Source: an uncultured Desulfosarcina sp.
GTDB lineage: Bacteria > Desulfobacterota > Desulfobacteria > Desulfobacterales > Desulfosarcinaceae
Direction: 5' to 3'
DNA: 64,000 bases
Assembly: GCF_963668215.1 (NCBI RefSeq)
Contig: NZ_OY764190.1
Coordinates: 4,774,001 to 4,838,000, forward strand
Positions 8,105 to 15,796 of this stretch are shown here, piece after piece. Both the position numbers and the translations under genes were made by a program. Within the stretch, counting starts at the first letter, position 1; each line of letters begins with the position of its first letter. The notes beneath the pieces were generated by a model, which did not search any database, was not told the origin of the DNA, and was given only the letters and a program-made list of their open reading frames with translations.

Positions 8105-9178
8105 TCAGGGCACCATGATCGCCCGCTGAACGATCTTTTTGTGGTGCACCGTCTCGAAGACCGAATTGATTTCAGCCAGCGGGAACGTTTTCACAAAGGG
8201 GGCCATCTTCACCTTGCCCGACAGGACCAGGTCGCGCACCGGCGCATAGTACTTGGGCATACACCCCCAGTTGCCGCGGGCGGTGGCGTGGAAAGCCATG
8301 AGATTGGAAAGGCGGATCTCCACCTTGTCCATGGTAAAGCCCACCACGGAGAGATGCCCCCCGAATGTCATGAGACCGAACGCGGTTTTCTGGCCGGCGG
8401 CGGTGCCGGAGGTTTCGAAAATCTTCCATTCGGTCCGACGCTTTCCCTGCTCTTTGACAAAGGCGGAAACCGCCTTGCGAAGGTCCTTGAAAGCGTATTC
8501 GGCTGCGTTGAAGGTGGCGTCCACGTATGGTGCCAGCGCCTCCAGCTTGGCCGGATCGACATCGATGGCCACCACGGCGGCACCGAATGCCCTGGCGATC
8601 TGGGCCCCGAAACCGCCCACCCCGCCCACGCCCACGAAGATGGCCGTGTCGTCGGCCGTAAGGCCGGCATCGACGACGGCCTGATACGGGGTCGTCAGGG
8701 CATCGGCCACCACGGACAGATGGGCCAGGGGAACGTCTGCCTCCCCCACGGGCCGGTTCTGGTCGTCTACCGCTACCGGGCACAACTGATCGGCCGGGAC
8801 GACAATGTGGCTGGCGAAACCACCCTGAATATCGTTGCCGGGCATCTTCTGGGCGACGCAGATGTTGCCCAGACCCCGTTTGCAGACATCGCAGGTTCCG
8901 CAGGGCATGACCGCGGGGATGATCACCGCCTTGCCATCCCACGGTTCGGCACCGGGGCCGGCGGCGGCGACAATGCCGCTGATTTCGTGGCCCAGGGTCA
9001 GCGGCAGCGGCGATTTGGTGCGCACGCCGTCATAGTAGAACCCCAGGTCGGTGTGGCACACGCCGCATCCGGCCACCTTGACCAGGACTTCACCGGGTCC
9101 GGGATCGGGGATGGGGGCCTCCACCTTGGCCAGGGGTTTGCCGGGTTCCGTCATCTGCCAGGATATCATGGTCGCCAT
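8105..9178 (-). CDS. had: 6-hydroxycyclohex-1-ene-1-carbonyl-CoA dehydrogenase
   Basis: 357-residue zinc-dependent medium-chain alcohol dehydrogenase. The catalytic zinc motif is GCGVCHTDLGFYYDGVR (C38, H42 region) with GHE at 63-65; structural zinc cysteines are C93, C96, C99 and C107; the NAD motif is GVGGVGGFGAQIARAFG. CHTDLGFYYDGVRT is characteristic of Had of the benzoyl-CoA pathway, which oxidises 6-hydroxycyclohex-1-ene-1-carbonyl-CoA to the 6-oxo compound with NAD+. The position between dch and the Ior genes, with oah in the same operon, supports this. Confidence 0.9.
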   Translation of the reverse strand: MATMISWQMTEPGKPLAKVEAPIPDPGPGEVLVKVAGCGVCHTDLGFYYDGVRTKSPLPLTLGHEISGIVAAAGPGAEPWDGKAVIIPAVMPCGTCDVCKRGLGNICVAQKMPGNDIQGGFASHIVVPADQLCPVAVDDQNRPVGEADVPLAHLSVVADALTTPYQAVVDAGLTADDTAIFVGVGGVGGFGAQIARAFGAAVVAIDVDPAKLEALAPYVDATFNAAEYAFKDLRKAVSAFVKEQGKRRTEWKIFETSGTAAGQKTAFGLMTFGGHLSVVGFTMDKVEIRLSNLMAFHATARGNWGCMPKYYAPVRDLVLSGKVKMAPFVKTFPLAEINSVFETVHHKKIVQRAIMVP

Positions 9179-9236
9179 TGCTGCTTCTCCTTCTTTTAAA
9201 CCATATCCGTTAAATCCTCAATTTCAAAATCCAAGG

Positions 9237-10007
9237 TTACCGGTTTTTCCATACCGGCCGTCGCTTTTCCTCGAAACTGGCGATGCCCTCCAAAGTGTCT
9301 TCGGTTTTCATCAAGGTGTTGAGAAAAAGATCGCTGACGCCGGATAGGGCTTTTTTGAAATCCAGTCCCAGGTGGGCGGTTACGGCGCGCTTGTTGAGCC
9401 GGACGATCAGCGGGCTGCAGGCCTTGATCTCGCCGACGATGCCGTCGACGGTTTCCTGAAAATTATCGTCTCCGGAAAGATGGGACACCAGGCCCATGCG
9501 GTGCGCCTCTTCGGCTTTATAGCGGCGGCCGGTGGTGCAGATTTCGACGGCGCGGGCCGGCCCCACCAGTTGGGGCAGCCGGATGGCCGCGTAGGGCGGG
9601 AAGAAGCCCAGCTTGATCTCCGGTTGGCCGAAGACGGCCTTATGGGCGGCGATGATGATGTCGCAGGCCATGGCCACCTCCATGCCCCCGCCCAGGCAGG
9701 CTCCCTGAACCGCGGCAATGGTGGGCACGGGCAGGCGGTGGATGCGTTCGAAGATGCCGTTGAAGGTGGCGATCATGTCGTCCACCATGGCCGGCTTGTG
9801 ATCGGCCACCTCCACGCCGGCGCACCAGCTGGGGCCGTTGGCCGCAATGACGATGCATTTGAGCGAACCGTCGGTGGCCAGCTGATCCAACTGGCCGTTG
9901 AGTTCGGTCATCATATCGATGTTGAGTACGTTGTGTTTGGGGCGGTCCAGGGTGAGGGTGGCAATGCCATCGGCAATGGTGTGCTGGATGGTCTGCAAAT
10001 AGGACAT
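9237..10007 (-). CDS. dch: Cyclohexa-1,5-dienecarbonyl-CoA hydratase
   Basis: 256-residue crotonase-fold protein. Oxyanion-hole segments are AANGPSWCAGVEVADH and VQGACLGGGMEVAMACD; the segment GQPEIKLGFFPPYAA is typical of dienoyl-CoA hydratases of the benzoyl-CoA pathway. It adds water to cyclohexa-1,5-diene-1-carbonyl-CoA. It starts 2 nt after the DUF35 gene, which indicates tight co-translation, and had follows. Confidence 0.88.
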   Translation of the reverse strand: MSYLQTIQHTIADGIATLTLDRPKHNVLNIDMMTELNGQLDQLATDGSLKCIVIAANGPSWCAGVEVADHKPAMVDDMIATFNGIFERIHRLPVPTIAAVQGACLGGGMEVAMACDIIIAAHKAVFGQPEIKLGFFPPYAAIRLPQLVGPARAVEICTTGRRYKAEEAHRMGLVSHLSGDDNFQETVDGIVGEIKACSPLIVRLNKRAVTAHLGLDFKKALSGVSDLFLNTLMKTEDTLEGIASFEEKRRPVWKNR

Positions 10008-10009
10008 GA

Positions 10010-10441
10010 CTACTCCTTGTAAAAAACGTAATTGAAGCGCCCGTCGGCCAGTGCATTGGCCTTGACCTTCAGCTTCATGCCGATGGAAAGCGCTTCTTCG
10101 GCGAGGTCTCCGGCAATGCGTCCGAAGATCTTGAAGTCGGAAAAATCCACCAGGGCGATGGTATAGGGCAAATCCGCTTCAAAACCCCTGGGGCCAAAGG
10201 CCAGGGTGCTGTAGGAGATCAGGCGGCCGGCACCCTGCACATCGAACCAGGCCATCTTGGACGTCCGGCAGTCGCAGCAGTCGGCCCGGGGCGGAAAAAA
10301 GGCCCGGTTGCAGGATTCGCAGCGGGTTCCGGTGACGCGGCCCTGCTCCAGATGGTCGATGAAGTCGTTGACCCGGGTGGTTCCGGTGAAACTGACGGTG
10401 CCGAATTTCCTGAAGCGTTCGTCCTTCTCTTTTTTTCCCAT
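10010..10441 (-). CDS. DUF35 OB-fold/zinc-ribbon protein, partner of the thiolase
   Basis: 143 residues. A zinc ribbon with CESCNRAFFPPRADCCDC is followed by an OB-fold domain (LISYSTLAFGP, YTIALVDF). The start is ATG 10441, just after the thiolase stop; a longer open frame upstream overlaps the thiolase and has no DUF35 character. DUF35 proteins form complexes with SCP2-type thiolases and related enzymes (BbsA with BbsB is a known case) and are needed for thiolase activity. Sits between the thiolase and dch. Confidence 0.85.
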   Translation of the reverse strand: MGKKEKDERFRKFGTVSFTGTTRVNDFIDHLEQGRVTGTRCESCNRAFFPPRADCCDCRTSKMAWFDVQGAGRLISYSTLAFGPRGFEADLPYTIALVDFSDFKIFGRIAGDLAEEALSIGMKLKVKANALADGRFNYVFYKE

Positions 10442-10455
10442 AGCGATGGTTTCCT

Positions 10456-11622
10456 CTATCTGGCCAGAATGGTCACGTTGCCGTACAGTCCGACGCCGCC
10501 GATGTTGTGCACCAGGCCAACGGCGGCATCGGGAACCTGGATGTCGCCGGCTTCGCCGCGAAGCTGGAGGACGATGGTGCGGATCTGGCTGCCGCCGGTG
10601 GCCCCGATGGGATGGCCCTTGGAGAGCAGCCCCCCGTCCACATTGACCGGAATGCGGCCGTCCAGGTAGGTTTGCCGGGTGTTGATCAATTCCCTGCCAC
10701 CGCCGGGCTCGGCAAAGCCGAGATCCTCGTAGGCCATCATTTCGGCGATGGTAAAGCAATCATGCACCTCGGCCACATCGATGTTTTCGGGCTTCATGCC
10801 GGCCATGTCGTAGGCTTGCGAAGCGGCCTGCCGGGCCACGGAAAGCCCGTTGAACAGGTCGCGACCGGCCAGGTTGACCGGTGCCGAGGCGGCACCGATG
10901 CCGCGAATCCAGACGGGTTTGTCGCACAACGCCCTGGCTTTTTCGGCGTTGGCGACGATGATGCAGGAACTGCCGTCGGCGTTGGCGCAACAGTCCCCCA
11001 CGCGCAAGGGGGACGCCACTGGCCCGCTCATGCGATTCTCCGGATCGGTGAACATCTCGGGGGTTACCGCTTTGCGGTAGACGGCCCGTTCGTTGAGCTG
11101 ACCGTAGGTGGCGGCCTTGACCCGGATGGCGGCCAGATCTTCCGGGGTGGTGCCGTAAGCGTCCATGTGGGCCCGGGCATACATGGCGTAGTAGGCAGGC
11201 ATCATGGTGCCGAAGGGGCTTTCCCACTGGATGTCCGCACCGCGCCCCATGCGCTCCTGGGTCTCGGCCGAGGAGATTTCCGACATTTTCTGAAACCCGA
11301 TGACCGCGATCACATCGTGCAGCCCGGAACTGATCAGGCTGTAGGCCAGTTTCAGGCCCGTACTGCCCGATGAACACAGGGTTTCCACGTAGAAGGTCGG
11401 GCCCGGGTTGAGCCCCAGATACTCGGCGAACACCCCGGCCGGCGAGCGCTGCAGGTCGTACTCCGGTGCCGAGCAGACGACCGATGCATCGATCTGCGCG
11501 GCCGTAATGCCGGCATGCCCTACGGCGTCGGAAAACCCTTGAAAGGCCAGTTCCCGGACAGATCCCGGAAACGCGCGCACAAAAGCGCTCTGACCTGCGC
11601 CGATGATGGCGACGTCAGTCAT
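10456..11622 (-). CDS. SCP2-type thiolase (acyl-CoA acetyltransferase)
   Basis: 388 residues. The nucleophilic cysteine is in ETLCSSGSTGL (C83), with the HDCFT and KGHPIGATG motifs towards the C-terminus. Cleaves a 3-oxoacyl-CoA with CoA. Next to a DUF35 gene and followed by ring-cleavage genes, it most likely acts on a 3-oxo-pimelyl-CoA-type or aryl 3-oxoacyl-CoA intermediate (inference). A link to 2-benzoylsuccinyl-CoA (BbsAB-like) cannot be excluded, but no bss or other bbs genes are seen. Confidence 0.85.
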   Translation of the reverse strand: MTDVAIIGAGQSAFVRAFPGSVRELAFQGFSDAVGHAGITAAQIDASVVCSAPEYDLQRSPAGVFAEYLGLNPGPTFYVETLCSSGSTGLKLAYSLISSGLHDVIAVIGFQKMSEISSAETQERMGRGADIQWESPFGTMMPAYYAMYARAHMDAYGTTPEDLAAIRVKAATYGQLNERAVYRKAVTPEMFTDPENRMSGPVASPLRVGDCCANADGSSCIIVANAEKARALCDKPVWIRGIGAASAPVNLAGRDLFNGLSVARQAASQAYDMAGMKPENIDVAEVHDCFTIAEMMAYEDLGFAEPGGGRELINTRQTYLDGRIPVNVDGGLLSKGHPIGATGGSQIRTIVLQLRGEAGDIQVPDAAVGLVHNIGGVGLYGNVTILAR

Positions 11623-11782
11623 GGTTGCAGTCCTTTGTGAGTGATTGTGTATATCGTATTTCAGAAGTAATTGGTTTCATCGCGTACCATTTGAAAAGCG
11701 TTTTAGGCTGTAGGCTGTAGTCTGAAGGTAGAAGGCATAAGGGAGAGGATCCCTTCAGCCTAAATACCTACAGCCTACCCAC
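11623..11782. repeat. Intergenic hairpin-forming repeat between thiolase and SDR genes
   Basis: The 160-bp gap holds an imperfect long inverted repeat. TAGGCTGTAGG (11704-11714) pairs with CCTACAGCCTA (11767-11777), and TGAAGG (11723-11728) pairs with CCTTCA (11752-11757). No gene is seen. It probably folds in the operon transcript. Confidence 0.55.
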
Positions 11783-12532
11783 CTATATATACTGTCCCCC
11801 ATCCACCTTGATCACCTCGCCGGTAATGTGGCGGGCCTTGTCCGATGCCAGAAAAGCGATGACGGCGGCCAGGTCTTCGGGCTGGCCCAGGCGTTTTAAG
11901 GCCATTTCTCCCATGGCCAGGTCGATGATCTTTTCCCGGGCTTCGGAATTTTTCAGCATGGCGGTTTCGATCAGGCCCGGTGCCACGGCATTGACGTTGA
12001 CGCCAAAGGCCCCCAGTTCCTTGGCCACGGCTTTGGTGTAGCCCACGATGCCGGCCTTGGAGGCGGAATAATTGGTCTGGCCGAACTTGCCACGAAGGCC
12101 GTTGATGGAAGTCACATTGACGATTTTGCCGTATTTCTGCTCCTTGAACCGCGGCGCCACCTGGCGGGTGAAATTGAAATAGCCCTTGAGGTTGACGGCG
12201 AGCACGCGATCCCACTGCTCTTCGGACATTTTCCAGCAGACCCCGTCCCAGTTCATGCCGGCGTTGTTCACCAGGATGTCGATTCTTCCGAACGCCTCCG
12301 CGGCGGCGTTGACGGCTGCTTCCGCTTCTTGGAAAACGGCGATGTCGCAGGCCACGCATAAAGCTTTGCGGCCCATCTTCTCGATCCGTTCGACGACCGC
12401 CCGGGCCTCTTTTTCATGGCTCCGGTAGGTCAGGCAGACGTTGGCGCCTTCGCTGGCCAGTTCCAGACTGGCCGCTGTGCCGATTCCCTGGGAGCCTCCG
12501 GTGACGATGGCGTTTTTTCCTTCGAGCAGCAT
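11783..12532 (-). CDS. Short-chain dehydrogenase/reductase (3-hydroxyacyl-CoA dehydrogenase / FabG-like)
   Basis: 249-residue classical SDR. The cofactor motif TGGSQGIG is near the N-terminus, followed by NNAGMN and the catalytic Ser/Tyr/Lys in VTSINGLRG...NYSASK; the C-terminus has ITGEVIKVDGGQYI. FabG proteins reduce 3-oxoacyl-ACP. In this operon, 10 nt after oah and before a thiolase, oxidation of a 3-hydroxyacyl-CoA such as 3-hydroxypimelyl-CoA is the more likely job (inference). Confidence 0.85.
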   Translation of the reverse strand: MLLEGKNAIVTGGSQGIGTAASLELASEGANVCLTYRSHEKEARAVVERIEKMGRKALCVACDIAVFQEAEAAVNAAAEAFGRIDILVNNAGMNWDGVCWKMSEEQWDRVLAVNLKGYFNFTRQVAPRFKEQKYGKIVNVTSINGLRGKFGQTNYSASKAGIVGYTKAVAKELGAFGVNVNAVAPGLIETAMLKNSEAREKIIDLAMGEMALKRLGQPEDLAAVIAFLASDKARHITGEVIKVDGGQYI

Positions 12533-12541
12533 CTCAGTTCC

Positions 12542-13675
12542 TTATGTGTTGGGTCTTGCCAATACGGCCGCCATGAATTCCGCGTCAAAGGCGTCCCCGG
12601 CGGCCATGCGCCGGCGGTACTCGATGAAATCGATGGTGTCGCGGCCGGTGAGTTTCTTGGTGTTGAAGGCGTTGAAACCCAGGTACGCCTCGTGGTTCAT
12701 ATTGGCGGCCAGCCAGTGCCGGTTGATCACCTTGGCCTGGTCCCAGAAATATTTCTTTTTCAGGCGGACGCCTTCCACGCTCTTGATCAGACAGGCGGGG
12801 AAAAGGTTGGTATAGGTCCACAGGATGCGATTGACCTCGCTGTCCAGAAGTTCGAAATCGGTGGTGGCCGTCTTGACATAGGCCCGGGCCTGTTTGGCGG
12901 CATCGCCGCTCTTGTATTCGCCGTAGACGATTTCCCCGTCGCGAAGGTACTGGTCCGTTTCGATGGCCGGATTGCGCACCCAGGCGTCTCCATCCCGAAT
13001 GACGGGCACGCATTTGGAGATCAGCCCCAGGCGTTTCATCTTGTAGGCGCTCCACATTTCGCAGGAGATGCAGTTCCACATGGCCTGTTCCATGGGCAGC
13101 ATCCAGGGCAGGAAATCGCTGCTGCCGCCGTCGGGCGCACTGCCGTGCCGGGGGCCGGCCTGGCCGAAAATGGCCAGGTCGCTGGAAACGGCGATGTCGC
13201 AGGCCATGCCGATCTCCTGGCCGCCGGCCACCCGCATGCCGTTGACCCGGCAGATGGTGGGTTTCTTGCAGCCCAGGATTCCGTCGACCATGGCATTGAA
13301 CAGATCCATGTAAAGGCCGTATTCGTTGGGACGGCCGGCGTAATACTCGGCGTACTCCTTGGTGTTGCCGCCCGTGCAGAAAGCTTTGTCCCCCATGGCC
13401 GTGAACACCGCCGCGACCACGGAGCTGTCCGCCGAAGCGCGGTGAAAGCCGGCGATTACGCCTTTGACCATTTCGGTGGTGTAGGAGTTGTACTGCATGG
13501 GGTTGTTCAGGATGATCCAGGCTGAGAAAAGGCCATCGACAGGGGCTCCGGAAGGGTCCAGGATGGGGCGTTTCTCAAAAATGACGCCGGGGGCCTGGTC
13601 CGAAAAATGTTCTTCTCCCCACAAATGATGGTTTTTGATGCCGGATTCTCGCGGAAGCCAACTCAGGTCGCTCAT
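12542..13675 (-). CDS. oah: 6-oxocyclohex-1-ene-1-carbonyl-CoA hydrolase (ring-cleaving)
   Basis: About 377 residues from ATG 13675, which has an AGGGAGGG ribosome binding site; an in-frame ATG 9 codons upstream lacks this. Crotonase-fold hydrolase with the family-specific segments NNPMQYNSYTTEMVKG, GDKAFCTGGNTKEYAEYYAG, RVNGMRVAGGQEIGMACD and FGQAGPRHGSA. It hydrates and hydrolytically opens 6-oxocyclohex-1-ene-1-carbonyl-CoA to 3-hydroxypimelyl-CoA. It is the marker gene (bamA/oah) of anaerobic benzoyl-CoA degradation and the promoter-proximal gene of this operon. Confidence 0.93.
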   Translation of the reverse strand: MSDLSWLPRESGIKNHHLWGEEHFSDQAPGVIFEKRPILDPSGAPVDGLFSAWIILNNPMQYNSYTTEMVKGVIAGFHRASADSSVVAAVFTAMGDKAFCTGGNTKEYAEYYAGRPNEYGLYMDLFNAMVDGILGCKKPTICRVNGMRVAGGQEIGMACDIAVSSDLAIFGQAGPRHGSAPDGGSSDFLPWMLPMEQAMWNCISCEMWSAYKMKRLGLISKCVPVIRDGDAWVRNPAIETDQYLRDGEIVYGEYKSGDAAKQARAYVKTATTDFELLDSEVNRILWTYTNLFPACLIKSVEGVRLKKKYFWDQAKVINRHWLAANMNHEAYLGFNAFNTKKLTGRDTIDFIEYRRRMAAGDAFDAEFMAAVLARPNT

Positions 13676-13693
13676 GAAACCCTCCCTTTCGGC

Positions 13694-13751
13694 GGCTTGC
13701 AATGGGGCCGCAGCTATATTCGTGCCGAGGCCCCGCTTGCAATGGGGCCTG
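13694..13751. repeat. Direct repeat GCTTGCAATGGGGCC in the oah leader
   Basis: The 15-mer GCTTGCAATGGGGCC occurs at about 13,696 and again at about 13,735, 39 bp apart, between the promoter and the oah ribosome binding site. It could be a regulatory or structured leader element; nothing else is seen in the gap. Confidence 0.45.
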
Positions 13752-13832
13752 ATTTTTAAGACCGGTGGTGCGCTGTGCGGTGAGAATGAAAATCAAAAAT
13801 TGGGCAAAATTCATTTGCTAAAAGGTTACATG

Positions 13833-13867
13833 TTAGCTATATATTAGCTACAAACAGCGTTAGTCAA
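13833..13867 (-). promoter_or_regulatory. Predicted sigma-70 promoter and operator of the aromatic operon
   Basis: Reading the minus strand: TTGACT (-35, 13867-13862), an 18-nt spacer, TATATA (-10, 13843-13838). The -10 is flanked by two direct copies of TAGCTAA (plus strand TTAGCTA at 13833-13839 and 13844-13850), spaced 11 bp or one helical turn. This suggests a repressor or activator site over the -10. About 165 nt of leader follow before oah. Confidence 0.5.
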
Positions 13868-14142
13868 GAAAAAAATCGGATAGTGAAAAACCGTTTACAC
13901 GAACCGCAACAGCCGCGCGCTGCCCATTTCCGGGTCATTTTTTCCCGACAAAAAGGATTCAGGCTGCGGGCTTTTCGGTTTGTCGCAAAAAACCCGTGAG
14001 TGCCTTGACAGTGCCGCTCCGGATCGGTAGGTATTGCCCTTAAACGGCCCGTTGATGCGGGAACGACGATGTTCATCTTCGGGCAGGCGCTGCCTACTCA
14101 CCCTTTTCCAGGACCGGCCAACGGCGAAGGAGGGCTGAGAAA

Positions 14143-14697
14143 TTGAGATACCCCAAAGAGTGTGTTCTCAAGGAGTGCGAGGAAGCAGTCATTCGTCCGC
14201 TGGAAACGGCCGACCGGGCCCTACTGGACGACTTCTACCGGAAGATCCCCGAACCGGACCGCTGGTTCATGAATTACGACGTTACGGACAGGGCGGTCAT
14301 GGACAAATGGTTCGAAGCGGTGGAAGAAGGCGGCATCTGCTCCATCCTGGCCCTGTGCGAATCCAATATCGTGGGGCAGGGCAGCCTGTACATGCGGGGG
14401 TTTGGAGCTACCAGCCATGTGGGCCGCTTTCGTATCATCGTGCTGCCGGAATTTCGTCAGAAACGGCTGGGCACCTGGCTGCTGCTGGACCTGATTCAAC
14501 TGGCCATGGACCGGGGGCTGGAACTGCTGCGGGCGGATCTGGTGGTTGGCGTGGAAGACAACGCCATCGAAGCGGTCCACAAATTCGATTTCTTCAAATT
14601 CGGTGAATTGAAGGAATATGTGAAAGACATTCACGGCACCCGGAGAGATCTGGCGATTATGATCAAACGGTTGCATAAGGAGTGGAGCGACTTCTGA
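14143..14697 (+). CDS. GNAT family N-acetyltransferase
   Basis: 184 residues with a TTG start at 14143 preceded by GAAGGAGGG. The GNAT core is in the middle to C-terminal half: GRFRIIVLPEFRQKRLGTWLL is the beta4/acetyl-CoA loop (variant R/Q-x-x-R/G-x-G/T), followed by VVGVEDNAIEAVHKFDFFKFGE. Transcribed away from the aromatic operon and followed by a second, AcuA-like GNAT. Protein acetylation of acyl-CoA synthetases is a plausible role (inference). Confidence 0.75.
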   Translation: MRYPKECVLKECEEAVIRPLETADRALLDDFYRKIPEPDRWFMNYDVTDRAVMDKWFEAVEEGGICSILALCESNIVGQGSLYMRGFGATSHVGRFRIIVLPEFRQKRLGTWLLLDLIQLAMDRGLELLRADLVVGVEDNAIEAVHKFDFFKFGELKEYVKDIHGTRRDLAIMIKRLHKEWSDF

Positions 14698-14708
14698 TCC
14701 TCCGAGAT

Positions 14709-14833
14709 GACGACTTCGTAAGAAGGCCGAGATCAAGGCTTGCGAGTCCCGAGGAGGGAGGCGCACCGGAACGTACTCCGCACTGACGAGGGACGAAGCG
14801 TAACGCCGATATTGACTTTCTTACGAAGTCGTC
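14709..14833. repeat. Inverted repeat with 16-bp perfect arms between two GNAT genes
   Basis: GACGACTTCGTAAGAA (14709-14724) is the exact reverse complement of 14818-14833. The 93-bp interior also shows partial self-complementarity (for example GTCCC/GGGAC parts). It ends 17 bp before the start of the next gene and resembles a REP/MITE-like dispersed palindrome. Confidence 0.7.
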
Positions 14834-14850
14834 GCCGAAGAAAGACACCG

Positions 14851-15486
14851 TTGAACGCACCAAACTCCAAGGAAATCATCCGATCCACTCCTGCCGGCAC
14901 CGTCCTGATCCGGTCCTTCTGCACGCCCGAACAGATCCGGACCTACCGTTTCAGCGAACAGTTCGGGATCCACGCCCAGTACAAATCCATTTTTACAAGA
15001 CGGGAAACGTTAGAGACCTACGCCGCCCAGCCAGGCGCCAATGTGGTGCTGGCTTTGATGGAAGAGCGGCAAATTGTCGGATTCGGCGTTTTCAGCCAAC
15101 CGGAGCCTGAAGAACGCTGGACGAAGTTAGGCGAGGGGATGATGATGGAGGTTAAAGCCGTCGAGGTCGGCAGAAACCTTAGATCCTGCAGAATTGCCGG
15201 GGATCTGGTGCGGATGATGATCGCTCATCCCCGTATCGAGGAGATGATTGCCTATCTGGTCGGCTACTCCTGGACCTGGGATCTGGATGGTTCGGGTTTT
15301 ACCGCCCAGCAATACCGTAACATGCTCATCCATCTGTTCAGCCCCCATGGATTTGTGGAACTGCAGACCAACGAGCCCAACATCTGTTTGAAGCCGGAAA
15401 ATCTTTTTATGGGGCGGGTGGGAAGCGGCGTTTCCGACCAGGTCCGACAGGACTTCAAGTGGCTGCGATTCGGGGTCTCACCGTAG
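14851..15486 (+). CDS. AcuA-like acetyltransferase (GNAT superfamily)
   Basis: About 211 residues from TTG 14851; upstream in-frame sequence is the inverted repeat, so a longer form is unlikely. Overall length and the C-terminal pattern (YSWTWDLDGSGF, a YRNML helix, TNEPNICLKPENLFMGRVG, QDFKWLRF) match what I know of Bacillus AcuA, the acetyltransferase that inactivates AMP-forming acetyl-CoA synthetase by lysine acetylation. Here candidate targets would be PaaK or other AMP-forming ligases. The similarity is judged from remembered sequence, not a search. Confidence 0.7.
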   Translation: MNAPNSKEIIRSTPAGTVLIRSFCTPEQIRTYRFSEQFGIHAQYKSIFTRRETLETYAAQPGANVVLALMEERQIVGFGVFSQPEPEERWTKLGEGMMMEVKAVEVGRNLRSCRIAGDLVRMMIAHPRIEEMIAYLVGYSWTWDLDGSGFTAQQYRNMLIHLFSPHGFVELQTNEPNICLKPENLFMGRVGSGVSDQVRQDFKWLRFGVSP

Positions 15487-15644
15487 AAAGGTCATTTGAA
15501 ATTGGGTCGCACCAAGCAGAATGCCGAGATATCGATGGGTTAGGTTAAAAACGAAGCCGTTTTTCGGTCTTAAATCGATGTTTTGGGCCGGAACAGGCGG
15601 TTTAAGGAAATTGTCCGGTACAAGTTCGAAAACCGGGAATATAT

Positions 15645-15684
15645 ACGGCGGTGGAAGGAAGTTTTTTAACCGCCGTTTCTTTTT
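15645..15684 (+). terminator. Rho-independent terminator after the AcuA-like gene
   Basis: Stem ACGGCGGT (15645-15652) pairs with ACCGCCGT (15669-15676), followed by TTTCTTTTT. Lies about 160 nt after the stop codon; nothing else is seen in 15,487-15,730. Confidence 0.65.
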
Positions 15685-15734
15685 ATGGTAGTGCAGGCAG
15701 ACACTGAAGACCTTCAGCAACCTGACAAACAAAT

Positions 15735-15772
15735 AAAAAGGGGAATCGCCCGCGTAGTGGGACGATTCCCCT
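15735..15772 (-). terminator. Rho-independent terminator after the AAAEK-repeat gene
   Basis: Stem AGGGGAATCG (15739-15748) with CGATTCCCCT (15763-15772); on the minus strand the hairpin runs straight into CTTTTTATTTG. It starts 24 nt after the stop of the minus-strand gene. Confidence 0.8.
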
Positions 15773-15796
15773 GATTTTGATTGATGGGACGATGGA

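Noticed and set aside
10442..10759. N-terminal extension of the DUF35 protein
   Set aside because: Overlaps the thiolase out of frame, Arg-rich shadow sequence; ATG 10441 is a better start.
10010..12532. Benzylsuccinate (Bbs) pathway assignment for the thiolase-DUF35-SDR set
   Set aside because: Layout resembles bbsAB but no benzylsuccinate synthase or CoA-transferase genes are seen; generic beta-oxidation fits equally.
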